DNA from: Zoogloea sp016790385
GTDB taxonomy: Bacteria; Pseudomonadota; Gammaproteobacteria; Burkholderiales; Rhodocyclaceae
Length of the DNA: 64,000 bases
Assembly (NCBI RefSeq): GCF_041916735.1
Contig: NZ_JAYRYY010000003.1
Direction: 5' to 3' (one strand)
The notes below the pieces were generated by a model. The model made no database searches. It was not told the DNA's origin and was given only the letters and a program-made list of their open reading frames with translations. A program made the position numbers and the translations under genes. Below are positions 8,727 to 18,316 of this stretch, in pieces. Within the stretch, counting starts at the first letter, position 1; each line of letters opens with the position of its first letter.

Positions 8727-11333
8727 TCAAACGACGACTACTGGCAGGCAAAAGCTGAAGGTGGTGCCCAAGGACGTGCTGGATTCCACCCACATCCGCC
8801 CGCCATGGTTCTCGACGATGGTGCGGCAGATGGCGAGGCCAAGCCCTACCCCATCGGGCTTGGTGGTGACAAAGGGTGCGAACGGATCGGTGCGGACCAC
8901 TTCGGCCAGACCGCTGCCACGGTCACTCACGCAGACACCCACCGTGCCATCATCCAGAAGCTGGGTACGGATGGTGAGCACACGCTCGCCGCTGCTTTCC
9001 GCCATCGCCTCGATGCCATTTTTGACCAGATTTCCGATGACCTGTTCAAGCTGCACTTGATCAGCCTGCACTGGCCGAAGGGGTTCGGTCAGTTCGAGGA
9101 CGAACTGGACCGAGTGAGCGCGGGCATCAAACACGGCAAAGCGCACCATGTCTCGAACAACCTCGTTCACCGCGACGGGCGCGGTCACCAGCCCCCCTTT
9201 GCGGACAAAGCCGCGTACCCGATGCACGATCTCACCTGCCCGCAATGCTTGTTCGGCAATCATCTTGAGAGGCACGCGGATCGCCTCAGCGCTGCTACCG
9301 GGCTCGTCCAGGCGGCGCAGGGCCACCGCGCTGAAATTGCGCAAGGCGGTGAGCGGCTGATTGATCTCGTGGGCCAGGGCCGAGGCCATTTCACCCACGT
9401 GGATCAGGCGCGCCGCATGGGCCAGCTCACGCTGCTGCTGTTTCTCCCGCTCAACGCTGAGGTGCTGGTCGTGCACATCACGCACGGTGCCAATCATGCG
9501 GGTAGAGCGACCGCTGGCGTCCCGCTCCATGACCTTGCCGCGCAAGGCGATCCAACGGTAGGAGCCATCCTCCATGCGCAGGCGGAATTCGGTTTCGGTG
9601 ATGGGCCGGGCACCGGAAAGATGCGCCGCAAACGCCGCCACCGCCCCCCGCAGGTCATCCGGATGAAGGCGCGATGGCCAGATGTCGTTACCGCTCAGCG
9701 GACGGTCCTCGGGGTAGCCGATGATCGCGGCGAAGGAAGCGCTGACGTTGATCTCGCCGGTTTCCACCGCCCAATCCCACAGGGCATCACCATGCCCCTC
9801 CAAGGCAAACTGCCAAAGGCGTTCCGAGGCGCGCAGGGTTTCCATCAGGGAGCGGGTCTCACTGATGTCCCGATGGGTACCGAGGACACGGATGGGCGTA
9901 CCGTCGGCATCCCGGGCCATGGCCTTTCCCCGGGCGGCTATCCACCGATATTGCCCGGTCTGGCATCGCAGCCGGAATTCCGCCTCGTAAATCGGTACGA
10001 CCCCATGCAGGTAATCCTCCATTTGCCCCACCACGCGGTTTCTGTCGTCGGGGTGGAGGAGTTCGTGCCAGACCAGACGGCGCGACTCGGCCGGTGTGTA
10101 GCCGAGCATCTCACCCCAGCGCGGCGAACGATAGAAGCTACCGTCTCGCACATTCCAATCCCACACACCGTCACCAGCGCCCTCCAGGGCAAAGCGCCAA
10201 CGCTCTTCGGCCTCTTCCAGGCGAGCCAAGGTCTCCCTGGCTTCACTCACGTCGCGCACGATCAGGATCGCCAGGTGCACCCCCCGTTGATTGACGTAAG
10301 ACACCGTGGTCTCCGCGGCAAAGCGGGTGCCATCCTTGCGAACGTGCTCAGCCGCCGGCAGCAAGGTGGGCCGCGTGACGAAGAGCCTGAGCAGGGCGAT
10401 ATCGTTGGTGATGAGGCTGGCGGCGCGTCGACCGAGGATCTCATCACGGGCGAAGCCGTAGAGGTCGGCGGCGGCCGGGTTTGCATCCACGATGCTTCCC
10501 TGGGTATTGAGCAACAGGATGGGAAAGGGAGCACCATCGAAGACAGTACGGTAACGCAGCTCGCTCTCGAGCTTCGTACCCGCGCTGCGGGTCCGCTCGG
10601 AGGCATCACGCACCGTCATGACCGCCACCTCGCGGCCATTGCGGGTGCAATAACGGATGCGGATCTCGACCGCTACATGGCTTCCATCAGCACGGCGATG
10701 GAAACGCAAGGGTACGTAGTCCCGGTGCAGACGTAGAAAGTCACCCGCAATCGCGGAACCGGCAGCCACGTCGGCCACCGGGCGGCCTTGGAGATCACGC
10801 ACCGAATAGCCGTAGAGTTGCGCCGCAGCGGGGTTGCTGCGCAGGATGCGGAGGGTGCCGCAATCAACCATGAGCATGGCTTCGGCTGCCGCGTCGAAGA
10901 TGTTTTCCACCTCCTCACGCGCCTCGTGGGCGGCCATGAGCGCCCGGCCCAGGGCCATGTCCGCACGCATGGAAACAGACTCATCGGTCCAGATGGTCAG
11001 CCAGTTGGCGCGCACCGGGTCATGGCGCCCGCGCACCCGAAGGAAGCGCCCGTTGTCGCCCCCCTGGGTCAGGACGATATCGAAATCGCCCTCCGCCTTC
11101 GACAGGGCTTGCCTTAGCAGCCCTGCTGCATCGTCGTCAAGACTCGCCCACCAATCCGCGCCCGCCTCGGCCGAGGCCGCCACGAGCTTGAACCAATCGT
11201 GATTGGCCTGGCACAAGCTCGCATCGCCCCCCAGGCGAGCAGCCGCAAGGGGCAGGGCCGACAGCTCTTCCACGGGGCTCCCACCCCGGCTTTCAACGGC
11301 CGGCGGAACGATCAGGGCATCCGCCAAAGCCAT
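8727..11333 (-). CDS. Cytosolic multi-PAS histidine kinase (FixL/DctB-like)
   Basis: The 868-residue kinase has no transmembrane helix, so it should sense an intracellular cue. In order I see a divergent N-terminal PAS-like region (about 35-120), PAS domains at about 140-245 and 258-365, and two PAS-PAC units at about 375-495 and 505-622, both with the HPDD and YRWIALRGK-type signatures. The HisKA domain has the H-box around His655 (SALAHEINQPL), followed by an HATPase with the N-box near 770 (KNGIEAM), DRGSGL near 804 and GVGLGL near 828. The ATG at 11333 has GAGGAG 6 nt upstream. No haem-binding FixL histidine can be asserted from sequence alone. The cognate regulator follows. Confidence 0.92.
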   Translation of the reverse strand: MALADALIVPPAVESRGGSPVEELSALPLAAARLGGDASLCQANHDWFKLVAASAEAGADWWASLDDDAAGLLRQALSKAEGDFDIVLTQGGDNGRFLRVRGRHDPVRANWLTIWTDESVSMRADMALGRALMAAHEAREEVENIFDAAAEAMLMVDCGTLRILRSNPAAAQLYGYSVRDLQGRPVADVAAGSAIAGDFLRLHRDYVPLRFHRRADGSHVAVEIRIRYCTRNGREVAVMTVRDASERTRSAGTKLESELRYRTVFDGAPFPILLLNTQGSIVDANPAAADLYGFARDEILGRRAASLITNDIALLRLFVTRPTLLPAAEHVRKDGTRFAAETTVSYVNQRGVHLAILIVRDVSEARETLARLEEAEERWRFALEGAGDGVWDWNVRDGSFYRSPRWGEMLGYTPAESRRLVWHELLHPDDRNRVVGQMEDYLHGVVPIYEAEFRLRCQTGQYRWIAARGKAMARDADGTPIRVLGTHRDISETRSLMETLRASERLWQFALEGHGDALWDWAVETGEINVSASFAAIIGYPEDRPLSGNDIWPSRLHPDDLRGAVAAFAAHLSGARPITETEFRLRMEDGSYRWIALRGKVMERDASGRSTRMIGTVRDVHDQHLSVEREKQQQRELAHAARLIHVGEMASALAHEINQPLTALRNFSAVALRRLDEPGSSAEAIRVPLKMIAEQALRAGEIVHRVRGFVRKGGLVTAPVAVNEVVRDMVRFAVFDARAHSVQFVLELTEPLRPVQADQVQLEQVIGNLVKNGIEAMAESSGERVLTIRTQLLDDGTVGVCVSDRGSGLAEVVRTDPFAPFVTTKPDGVGLGLAICRTIVENHGGRMWVESSTSLGTTFSFCLPVVVV

Positions 11334-11361
11334 GGTGAACTCCTCGCTCGCGGGCGCATGG

Positions 11362-14300
11362 TCAGTCCGGAAGTATCAGCACGAAAGTGGACTGCCCATG
11401 GGCGTGGCAGATCCGGAGAGACACGGGCTTGCCTGAGAACATACCGGGAAGTGGCGCGTCGGCTGCACCGCATTCCTGATCGACGTTCCGGGGAAAACCG
11501 ATCCGCTCCAAAACAGTCGCCATGGGCGTTCCGGCCGGCACCCCTTCAAGGTATTCGCGCCCCAGTTCGCCCACGCTGCGCACCATCAAGGCAGATGAAT
11601 CGAATTCGATTAAAAGGGCCGCCGGCATGGCCGCAAGCGCATTGCGCAGAAAGGCCTCCCGTTCGATGAGGACCGCCTCGCGACGCTTGCGATCCGAGAT
11701 GTCGGTGCTCTTGGTACACAGGCCCGAAACCACGCCGTCATGGGACAGGAGGCCAAAACGCAGCACAAGAAAAGTGTGCTCGCCGTCCGGCAGCATCAAG
11801 GTTTCCTCACTCTCCACACTTTGCCCGCTGGCCAGCACCGCCAGGTCGCGCTCGCGGATCTGACGGGCCATTACCTCCGGCAGGAGCTGAAAATCAGTAC
11901 GGCCGATGATTTCGTCGGCCGCCAACCTGAAGTACTCCTTGAATCGGGAATTCACATATTCATAGCGGCCAAGCGTGTCCTTGACCGAGATGAGCGCAAA
12001 GGCGTTCTCCATGATCGCGGTCAGGCGGCGCTCGCCGTCGCGCAGCTGGCGCTGGGTTTCCAGCAGATAGGTTTCGTCTATCAGGGTGATGACGGCGCCG
12101 CCTCGTTCGGTACTACGGGCAATCGCCCGCGGTGAAACCCTTAGCAGATAATGGCGCAAGGCATCGCTGACCTGACGTTCCATCGGCCGGCCCTCGCGCA
12201 CGACCTGTTCGATCAGATCGGTGTGAGCATCGAGCTTCTGCTGCGCGAGGATGATCCGGACATGCTCGCCTGTCGCGCTGTCATCGAGTCCGAAGTAACG
12301 CGCAGCCACCTCATTGAAGCGCAAAACGCGCATCTGCTCGCTGACCACCAGCAGGGAAAAGCCAAAGCTGTTCTGCACGTTCTCGAGATCGGCATTGGCA
12401 TCGGCGAGTTCGGCCGACTTGATCTGAAGCTCCTCGTTGACGGTGGTGAGTTCTTCATTGGTGGACTGAAGCTCCTCATTCGCCGCCTGGAGCTCCTCAT
12501 TGGCAGCCTGCAACTCCTCGTTGGAGGCCTGAAGTTCCTCGTTGAGCGCCTGGGTTTCCTCGTTGGAGGTTTCCAGCTCTTCGACCACGGTCTGAAGGTG
12601 TTCGCGGGTGGCGATGAGTTCCTCTTCCAGATCCCGCGAGGCCCGATGGACCTCGCCCCCAGGAAGATCGTTGCCGGCTGGCGGTTCGATCACCGGCTCG
12701 AAGGACACGACGGCCGCATCGCCATCGGTTTCCACGCTCACCGGCAAAAGGTGCATGCGCAGCTGCTGGGGTGTCCCCCCGGGCACCTCGAGAAGACGGG
12801 GGCGGCCGCTGATCGGCCCGCCCTTCTGGCGCACCTGGTGCAACAGCGTCTGCAACTCGGTGCGGAACTCCTTTCGGACCAGGGCGAGCAGGTTGAAATC
12901 AGGACGCCCGGACGGAATCCCGAGCACCCGGTTCACCTCACCGAACACATGCAAAATCTCGAACCCATGGCTAACCAGAAGGCTTGGCGGCGCGTAGGTT
13001 TCAACCAAGGCCTGGAGCAAAACATCCGCCGGATTCCGGCGCTCCCTTTCCGGCAGGCGGCTACGCAGGGGCTGGCGCATTGGACCAAGGGGCGCCCGGG
13101 CAGCCAGTCCGCTGCGGCGGAAGATCTTGGCGTCCCGATGCACATTGTCGAACAGATCCTCATGCTGAAAGACACTTTCAGACTTGCCGAGGAACAGCAG
13201 CCCGCCTGGCGCAAGCGCGTAATGAAATGTCCCGAGAACCCGCTCCTGAAGGGGATTCTGGAAATAGATCAGGACATTACGGCAACTCACCATGTCCAGC
13301 CGCACGAATGGAGGGTCTTGCACCAGATCCTGGCGGGCGAAGACGACCAGTTCGCGCAGCGGCTTGACCACTTCGTAGGCATCGCCCGCGGTGATGAAAT
13401 ACTTCTGGACGATGGCGGCATCCACCTCGCCCAGGCTGGCGACCGAATACACACCGCGCCGGGCGATGGCCATGGCGCTCATGTCGATGTCGGTGGCAAA
13501 GATCTGGACGGTGTACTCGGAGAGGGCCGCCCCCAGATATTCGGAAATCAGGATGGCGATGGCGTAAGCCTCTTCACCGGTTGCGCAGCCGGGCACCCAG
13601 ACCCGGATCTCGTCGCCGGGCCGCTTGACGGCCAGCCGTTCGCATAGGGCTGTCGCCAGCGCGTCAAACGCGTCCCGGTCACGGAAGAAGGAGGTCACCG
13701 AGATCAGGATCTCCTTGCTCAATTGGCCGAGCTCCTCGGGATTGCGCTCGGTCAGGTCGATGTAGTCCTGGAGGGACTCGACCCGATTGGTGGCCATCCG
13801 CCGCAGGATGCGCCGCCACACGGTGTTCTCCTTGTAACCGGAAAAATCGATGCGGGTGTAACGTTGAACCCGGGTCAGAAGCGACTGGATGGTACCGGGT
13901 GCGTCGCGGAGCTTCTCGGGTGGGTCGACCAAGCCCTGAGTACGCACGATGATGGCAATCTGCCGGGCGATCGCATCGGGGGTAAACACCCAGTCAACGC
14001 AATCGGTCTCGATGGCAGACTGGGGCATGCCATCGTACTTGGCAGACGCAGGATCTTGCGCAAAAACCAGGCCTCCCCCGGCCTTGATCGCACGGACCCC
14101 CCCGGCGCCATCAGATCCCGTACCTGACAGGATGACCCCGATTACATCTTCACCCCGCTCAGCGGCTACAGAGTAAAAGAAGCTATTGACCGAGGGCTTT
14201 GGCGCAACATTCGGAATGGGTTCAACCAGTTCGAAATGGCCGTCCCGAAAAAGCAGGTTGCGGTTGGGCGGCGTGATATAGACCGTGTCGGGGCGCGGCA

Positions 14301-14586
14301 CTTCATGCTGCTCAACCTCCTTGACCTCCATGGCGGTCTCGCGCCCGATCAGCTGGACCAGCATGCTCCGGTAGGTTGGCGACAGATGCTGCACAACGAC
14401 ATAGGTTGCGCCCAGATCGGTGGGCAAACTGGAAAACAGCCCCGACAATGCCTCAAGCCCCCCGGCCGAGGCGCCGACGCCAACAATGTAATGTCGCGTG
14501 AGAAGCCCCGCACCCGACCCGGCGCCACCCGACTCATCCACCTCCCCATCCGTGCCAGCCCCTTCCGGAGCCCCACCAACTAGCAT
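11362..14586 (-). CDS. CheB-CheR fusion protein with coiled coil and PAS domains
   Basis: The fusion has 1074 residues from the ATG at 14586, which has GGAG 6 nt upstream; a GTG five codons earlier is possible. The CheB methylesterase domain (about 30-215) has the catalytic Ser40 (GASAGG), His67 (QHLSP) and Asp159 (GTGSDG). The CheR methyltransferase domain (about 235-490) has the SAM motif PGCATGEEAYA near 332. A long coiled coil of NEEL heptads (about 665-740) and three PAS-like domains complete it; there is no kinase domain. It lies upstream of the histidine kinase in the same orientation (28-bp gap), so the three genes probably form one signalling operon. No chemoreceptor or other che gene is present. 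Confidence 0.92.
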   Translation of the reverse strand: MLVGGAPEGAGTDGEVDESGGAGSGAGLLTRHYIVGVGASAGGLEALSGLFSSLPTDLGATYVVVQHLSPTYRSMLVQLIGRETAMEVKEVEQHEVPRPDTVYITPPNRNLLFRDGHFELVEPIPNVAPKPSVNSFFYSVAAERGEDVIGVILSGTGSDGAGGVRAIKAGGGLVFAQDPASAKYDGMPQSAIETDCVDWVFTPDAIARQIAIIVRTQGLVDPPEKLRDAPGTIQSLLTRVQRYTRIDFSGYKENTVWRRILRRMATNRVESLQDYIDLTERNPEELGQLSKEILISVTSFFRDRDAFDALATALCERLAVKRPGDEIRVWVPGCATGEEAYAIAILISEYLGAALSEYTVQIFATDIDMSAMAIARRGVYSVASLGEVDAAIVQKYFITAGDAYEVVKPLRELVVFARQDLVQDPPFVRLDMVSCRNVLIYFQNPLQERVLGTFHYALAPGGLLFLGKSESVFQHEDLFDNVHRDAKIFRRSGLAARAPLGPMRQPLRSRLPERERRNPADVLLQALVETYAPPSLLVSHGFEILHVFGEVNRVLGIPSGRPDFNLLALVRKEFRTELQTLLHQVRQKGGPISGRPRLLEVPGGTPQQLRMHLLPVSVETDGDAAVVSFEPVIEPPAGNDLPGGEVHRASRDLEEELIATREHLQTVVEELETSNEETQALNEELQASNEELQAANEELQAANEELQSTNEELTTVNEELQIKSAELADANADLENVQNSFGFSLLVVSEQMRVLRFNEVAARYFGLDDSATGEHVRIILAQQKLDAHTDLIEQVVREGRPMERQVSDALRHYLLRVSPRAIARSTERGGAVITLIDETYLLETQRQLRDGERRLTAIMENAFALISVKDTLGRYEYVNSRFKEYFRLAADEIIGRTDFQLLPEVMARQIRERDLAVLASGQSVESEETLMLPDGEHTFLVLRFGLLSHDGVVSGLCTKSTDISDRKRREAVLIEREAFLRNALAAMPAALLIEFDSSALMVRSVGELGREYLEGVPAGTPMATVLERIGFPRNVDQECGAADAPLPGMFSGKPVSLRICHAHGQSTFVLILPD
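12430..12568 (-). repeat. Tandem 21-bp repeats encoding NEEL heptads
   Basis: Within the CheB-CheR fusion gene about six or seven imperfect 21-bp units encode the heptad NEELQAx, giving an uninterrupted coiled coil. This signature is common in CheB-CheR-PAS fusions, so it is a protein repeat and not a mobile or CRISPR repeat. Confidence 0.85.
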
Positions 14587-14670
14587 TCGTGTCTCCGCCA
14601 CCGGACCGCCCGGCGTTATCGCTCAGAAATAAAGACCGGCCTGCACCAAAAGGCAAGCGCAGGTGCAGCA

Positions 14671-16032
14671 TCAACGCAGGCCGCCGCCCGGCATCAAACC
14701 CTTCATGGCCCGCATCATCTTCTGCATCCCGCCCTTGGAGAACTGCTTCATCATCTTCTGGGTCTGCTCGAACTGCCCAAGAAGACGATTCACCTCCTGC
14801 ACCGTCACCCCCGCCCCGGCGGCAATACGCCGTTTGCGTGAGGCCTTGAGGATCTCCGGCTTGGCCCGCTCGGCGGGCGTCATGGAATTGATGATGCCCT
14901 CGATGCGTTTCACGGCCTTCTCCTCGACCCCGCCCTGAAGCTGGCCGGCGGCCTGGGCAAACTGGGCAGGCAGTTTGTCCATCAGGCTGGAAAGGCCGCC
15001 CATCTTCTTCATCTGGCCAAGCTGCTCCTTGAAATCATTGAGGTCAAAACCCTTGCCACTCTTGAGCTTCTGGGCAAACTCCTTGGCCTTCTCCTCATCC
15101 ACCCCACGGCGGGCGTCCTCGACCAGCGAGAGAATGTCACCCATGCCCAGGATGCGGCTGGCCATCCGCTCGGGGTGAAACTCTTCAAGACCGCCAAGCT
15201 TTTCGCCGACGCCCGCAAACTTCAAAGGTTTGCCGGTTACGTGACGTACAGAGAGGGCGGCACCGCCCCGCGCGTCGCCGTCCAGCTTGGTCAGCACCAC
15301 GCCGGTGAGCGGCAAAGCCTCGTTGAAGGCCCGCGCGGTGTTGACCGCATCCTGGCCAAGCATCGCATCCACGACGAACAGGGTTTCAATCGGGTTGACT
15401 GCGGCGTGAAGGGCCTGGATCTCCTCCATCATGGCCTGATCAATGGCGAGTCGACCGGCAGTATCGACCAGCAGCACATCCATATAGTGACGGCGGGCGT
15501 AGTCGACCGCGGCTCGGGCGATGTCCACGGGTTTCTGGTCTGGCGTTGAAGGAAAAAACTCGATGCCCGCCTGCTGCGATACGGTCTGCAACTGGGCAAT
15601 GGCCGCCGGGCGATACACGTCGGTGGACACCGCCAGCACTTTCTTCTTCATGCGCTCGGTGAGCATCTTGCCGAGCTTGCCGGTGGTGGTGGTCTTGCCC
15701 GCGCCCTGCAAACCCGCCATCAGGATGATGGCCGGCGGCTGGGTGGCCAGGTTGAGGCCGCTGTGGGCGCCACCCATCAACTGCGTCAGTTCCTGGTGAA
15801 CAACGCCCACCAGGGCCTGACCCGGGGTAAGCGAGCTGAGTACCTCCGTGCCGACCGCCTTTTCCTTGACGCGGGCGATGAGGTCCTTGACCACCGGCAG
15901 GGCCACGTCGGCCTCAAGCAAGGCCATACGCACTTCGCGCAGGGCGTCCTGAATGTTGTCTTCGGTGAGCCGTGCCTGGCCCCGGAGGGTCTTGACGACT
16001 TTCGCCAGGCGGGTTGTGAGGTTATCCAGCAT
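14671..16032 (-). CDS. ffh: Signal recognition particle protein Ffh
   Basis: Ffh binds signal sequences of nascent inner-membrane proteins and works with 4.5S RNA and FtsY. The 453-residue protein has the N domain, the G domain with GLQGAGKT (107-114), DTAGR and TKLDGDARGG motifs, and a methionine-rich M domain at the C-terminus (KMMKQFSKGGMQKMMRAMKG). It is divergent from ypjD, the usual gene pair in beta- and gammaproteobacteria. A 7-bp inverted repeat (14641-14668) lies after the stop but has a poor T-tract. Confidence 0.97.
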   Translation of the reverse strand: MLDNLTTRLAKVVKTLRGQARLTEDNIQDALREVRMALLEADVALPVVKDLIARVKEKAVGTEVLSSLTPGQALVGVVHQELTQLMGGAHSGLNLATQPPAIILMAGLQGAGKTTTTGKLGKMLTERMKKKVLAVSTDVYRPAAIAQLQTVSQQAGIEFFPSTPDQKPVDIARAAVDYARRHYMDVLLVDTAGRLAIDQAMMEEIQALHAAVNPIETLFVVDAMLGQDAVNTARAFNEALPLTGVVLTKLDGDARGGAALSVRHVTGKPLKFAGVGEKLGGLEEFHPERMASRILGMGDILSLVEDARRGVDEEKAKEFAQKLKSGKGFDLNDFKEQLGQMKKMGGLSSLMDKLPAQFAQAAGQLQGGVEEKAVKRIEGIINSMTPAERAKPEILKASRKRRIAAGAGVTVQEVNRLLGQFEQTQKMMKQFSKGGMQKMMRAMKGLMPGGGLR

Positions 16033-16070
16033 GATGGTTCGTGACCGAGGCCTTGGAGTAAACTTGAAGA

Positions 16071-16898
16071 ATGGCCGCGATTCTACTTCATCTGCTCCCC
16101 GCCTCCCTGTATGCCATTCTCGGCGTACATTTCTGGCATAGCCGCTGGCTGGCCCCCACCCGGGTACCCCGCCAGGGTCTGCTGCCGTGGGAGCGGGCAG
16201 TGATGCTTGCCGCCCTGCTGGCCCATGCCCTGGCCCTTCACGGGGTGTTCTTCGCCGCTGACGGCATTCACTTCGGCTTCAGTCTGGCGCTTTCACTAAT
16301 GCTGTGGCTTGCCATGCTGTTTTATTGGATCGAAAGCCTTTACGCCCGTCTGGAGGGCCTGCAAACACTGGCCATGCCCGCTGCGGCCGTGTGTGCCCTT
16401 CTGCCGGCGTTCTTTCCCGACCAGCATCTGCTGACCAATGCCAATTCGCCGCTGTTCCGCGCGCACTTTGTCGTGGCCATGCTGGCCTACAGCTTGTTCA
16501 CCCTTGCCGCCCTCCATGCGACGCTGATGGCCGTGGCCGAAAAGCGCTTGCACGGTGCCCGCCTGACACGTGCCTTTGCATCGCTGCCACCACTGCTGAC
16601 CATGGAAACGCTGCTGTTCCGGCTGATCGGCATCGCCTTCGTGCTGCTCACCCTCACGGTGGGCTCGGGCATCGTTTTTTCGGAGGCCCTGTTCGGCAAG
16701 GCCTTCCGCCTGGACCACAAAACGGTATTCGCCATCATTTCGTGGTGCATCTTTGCCAGCCTGCTGGTGGGCCGACACGCGTGGGGTTGGCGGGGCCGGA
16801 AGGCTTTGTACTGGACGCTGTCAGGATTTGGCGCCCTGATGCTGGCTTATGTCGGAAGCCGCTTCGTAGCAGAAGTCCTGCTCGCCCGGCCGGCTTGA
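16071..16898 (+). CDS. ypjD: YpjD-type inner-membrane protein (CcsA/HemX-like)
   Basis: The 275-residue protein has about eight hydrophobic helices and belongs to the cytochrome c assembly (CcsA/HemX) superfamily but lacks the tryptophan-rich WWD haem segment of true CcsA. Conserved family features include the N-terminal YAILGVHFWHSR and the C-terminal DHKTVFAIISWCIFASLLVGRH segments. Position beside ffh and before a CorB-like gene is the standard context of YpjD. Its role is not established; an effect on the neighbouring CorB-like transporter has been proposed for this family. Confidence 0.85.
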   Translation: MAAILLHLLPASLYAILGVHFWHSRWLAPTRVPRQGLLPWERAVMLAALLAHALALHGVFFAADGIHFGFSLALSLMLWLAMLFYWIESLYARLEGLQTLAMPAAAVCALLPAFFPDQHLLTNANSPLFRAHFVVAMLAYSLFTLAALHATLMAVAEKRLHGARLTRAFASLPPLLTMETLLFRLIGIAFVLLTLTVGSGIVFSEALFGKAFRLDHKTVFAIISWCIFASLLVGRHAWGWRGRKALYWTLSGFGALMLAYVGSRFVAEVLLARPA

Positions 16899-16950
16899 CA
16901 AGCACCAACCCGGCCTCAATACTGGTCCGAAGTCACCTGCCCCATTCCAC

Positions 16951-18225
16951 TTGAACAGCATTCCCCTCTCCGTCCAGCTGACCATTCTCGTCACGCTGCT
17001 GGCTCTATCAGGTTTCTTCTCCATGGCCGAGACGGCCATGATGGCAGCAAACCGCTACCGTCTGCGATCCGCCGCCGGCCTCGGCTCCCGCGGGGCGCGT
17101 CTGGCACTTGAGCTGCTTGGCAAGACGGACAAGCTCCTTGGCATCATCCTGCTGTGCAACAACCTGGTGAATGCCGCAGCGGCCACCCTGGTAAGCGTTA
17201 TCACCATTCAGCTCTTCGGCAGCGAGGAATGGGTACTCGGGGTGAGCACCCTGGTGGTGACTTTCCTGATCCTGGTGTTCTCGGAAATCACCCCCAAGGT
17301 CGTCGGCGCCAACCACGCCAACCGCCTTGCCTGCATCGTCAGCTACCCCCTGTCGGCCCTCCTCAAGGGCCTTTATTTCATCGTCTGGTTTGTCAATCTC
17401 TTCGTGGCAGGCCTGCTTCGGGTACTGCGCCTGCGTAACAGCAACGATCAGGATGCGCACAGTTTGTCCACCGAGGAGCTGCGCACCATGGTGCTGGAGT
17501 CCGGCACCTTCATCCCGCCAAAGCATCGCAGCATCCTGATCAACCTGTTCGAACTTGAAGACATCACCATCGAAGACGTGATGACGCCACGCAACCAGAT
17601 CGAAGCCGTCAACATTTCCGACCCGATCAACGTAATCCAGGGCCACCTGGCCACGTGCTACCACACCCGCCTACCCGTTTTCGACGGAGAAATGAACGCG
17701 GTGATCGGCCTGCTCCATGTACGTCGCATTCTTGGCCAGACCCTGGATCGCAGCCTTGAGGCCGCAGACATCCGGGACATGCTGACCAAACCCTACTTCA
17801 TTCCGGCGAGCACGCCCATCTATTCCCAGCTCCATTTCTTCCAGGAAAACCGGGAACGTCTGGGCCTGGTGGTGGATGAGTACGGGGAACTCCTGGGCCT
17901 CGTCACCCTGGAAGACATCATGGAGGAGCTGATCGGGAAATTCACCACCAGCGCGCCGGACTCCACCGACAAACTATGCTGGGACGAAAACGGCAGCGTC
18001 ATCGCCGATGGAAGTCAGCATCTGCGTGCGCTCAACCGCAAGTTGGGCCTCGACCTGCCTGTCGACGGGCCCAAGACGCTCAACGGGCTGGTACTCGAAC
18101 ATCTCCAGGACATCCCCGAATCAGGTGTTTCCGTCAAGATCGCCGGCGTGCCCATCGAAGTCGTTCAGGCCGAGGACAGGCGAATCAAGACGGTGCGCAT
18201 TTTTCGCCCGGCAAGCGATCACTGA
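16951..18225 (+). CDS. CorB/HlyC-type membrane protein with CNNM (DUF21) and CBS domains
   Basis: The protein (424 residues) belongs to the CorB/CorC/CNNM family of Mg2+-linked transporters. It has an N-terminal DUF21 membrane domain (about 1-190), paired CBS domains (about 205-335, with TPRNQIEAV and a second pair ending VTLEDIMEELIGK) and a C-terminal CorC_HlyC domain. The start is a TTG at 16951: the sequence that follows matches the family N-terminus and no ATG lies before the first membrane helix. The upstream region shows no strong Shine-Dalgarno sequence. It follows ypjD by 52 bp and precedes pilB by 91 bp. Confidence 0.9.
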   Translation: MNSIPLSVQLTILVTLLALSGFFSMAETAMMAANRYRLRSAAGLGSRGARLALELLGKTDKLLGIILLCNNLVNAAAATLVSVITIQLFGSEEWVLGVSTLVVTFLILVFSEITPKVVGANHANRLACIVSYPLSALLKGLYFIVWFVNLFVAGLLRVLRLRNSNDQDAHSLSTEELRTMVLESGTFIPPKHRSILINLFELEDITIEDVMTPRNQIEAVNISDPINVIQGHLATCYHTRLPVFDGEMNAVIGLLHVRRILGQTLDRSLEAADIRDMLTKPYFIPASTPIYSQLHFFQENRERLGLVVDEYGELLGLVTLEDIMEELIGKFTTSAPDSTDKLCWDENGSVIADGSQHLRALNRKLGLDLPVDGPKTLNGLVLEHLQDIPESGVSVKIAGVPIEVVQAEDRRIKTVRIFRPASDH

Positions 18226-18316
18226 CCCGCTGCCGACGCCTCGCCTTTACAAGCCCTCCGCCTGACGGCATGATCCCCATGCATTTCAGGTCGACCCCAC
18301 CCACAGACATTCCGGC

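Noticed and set aside
12430..12568. Short tandem repeats resembling a CRISPR array
   Set aside because: The 21-bp units are contiguous, without spacers, and encode NEEL heptads in the CheB-CheR fusion.
14641..14668. Intrinsic terminator of ffh
   Set aside because: The 7-bp inverted repeat has a 14-nt loop and no T-run, so it was left out as a terminator.
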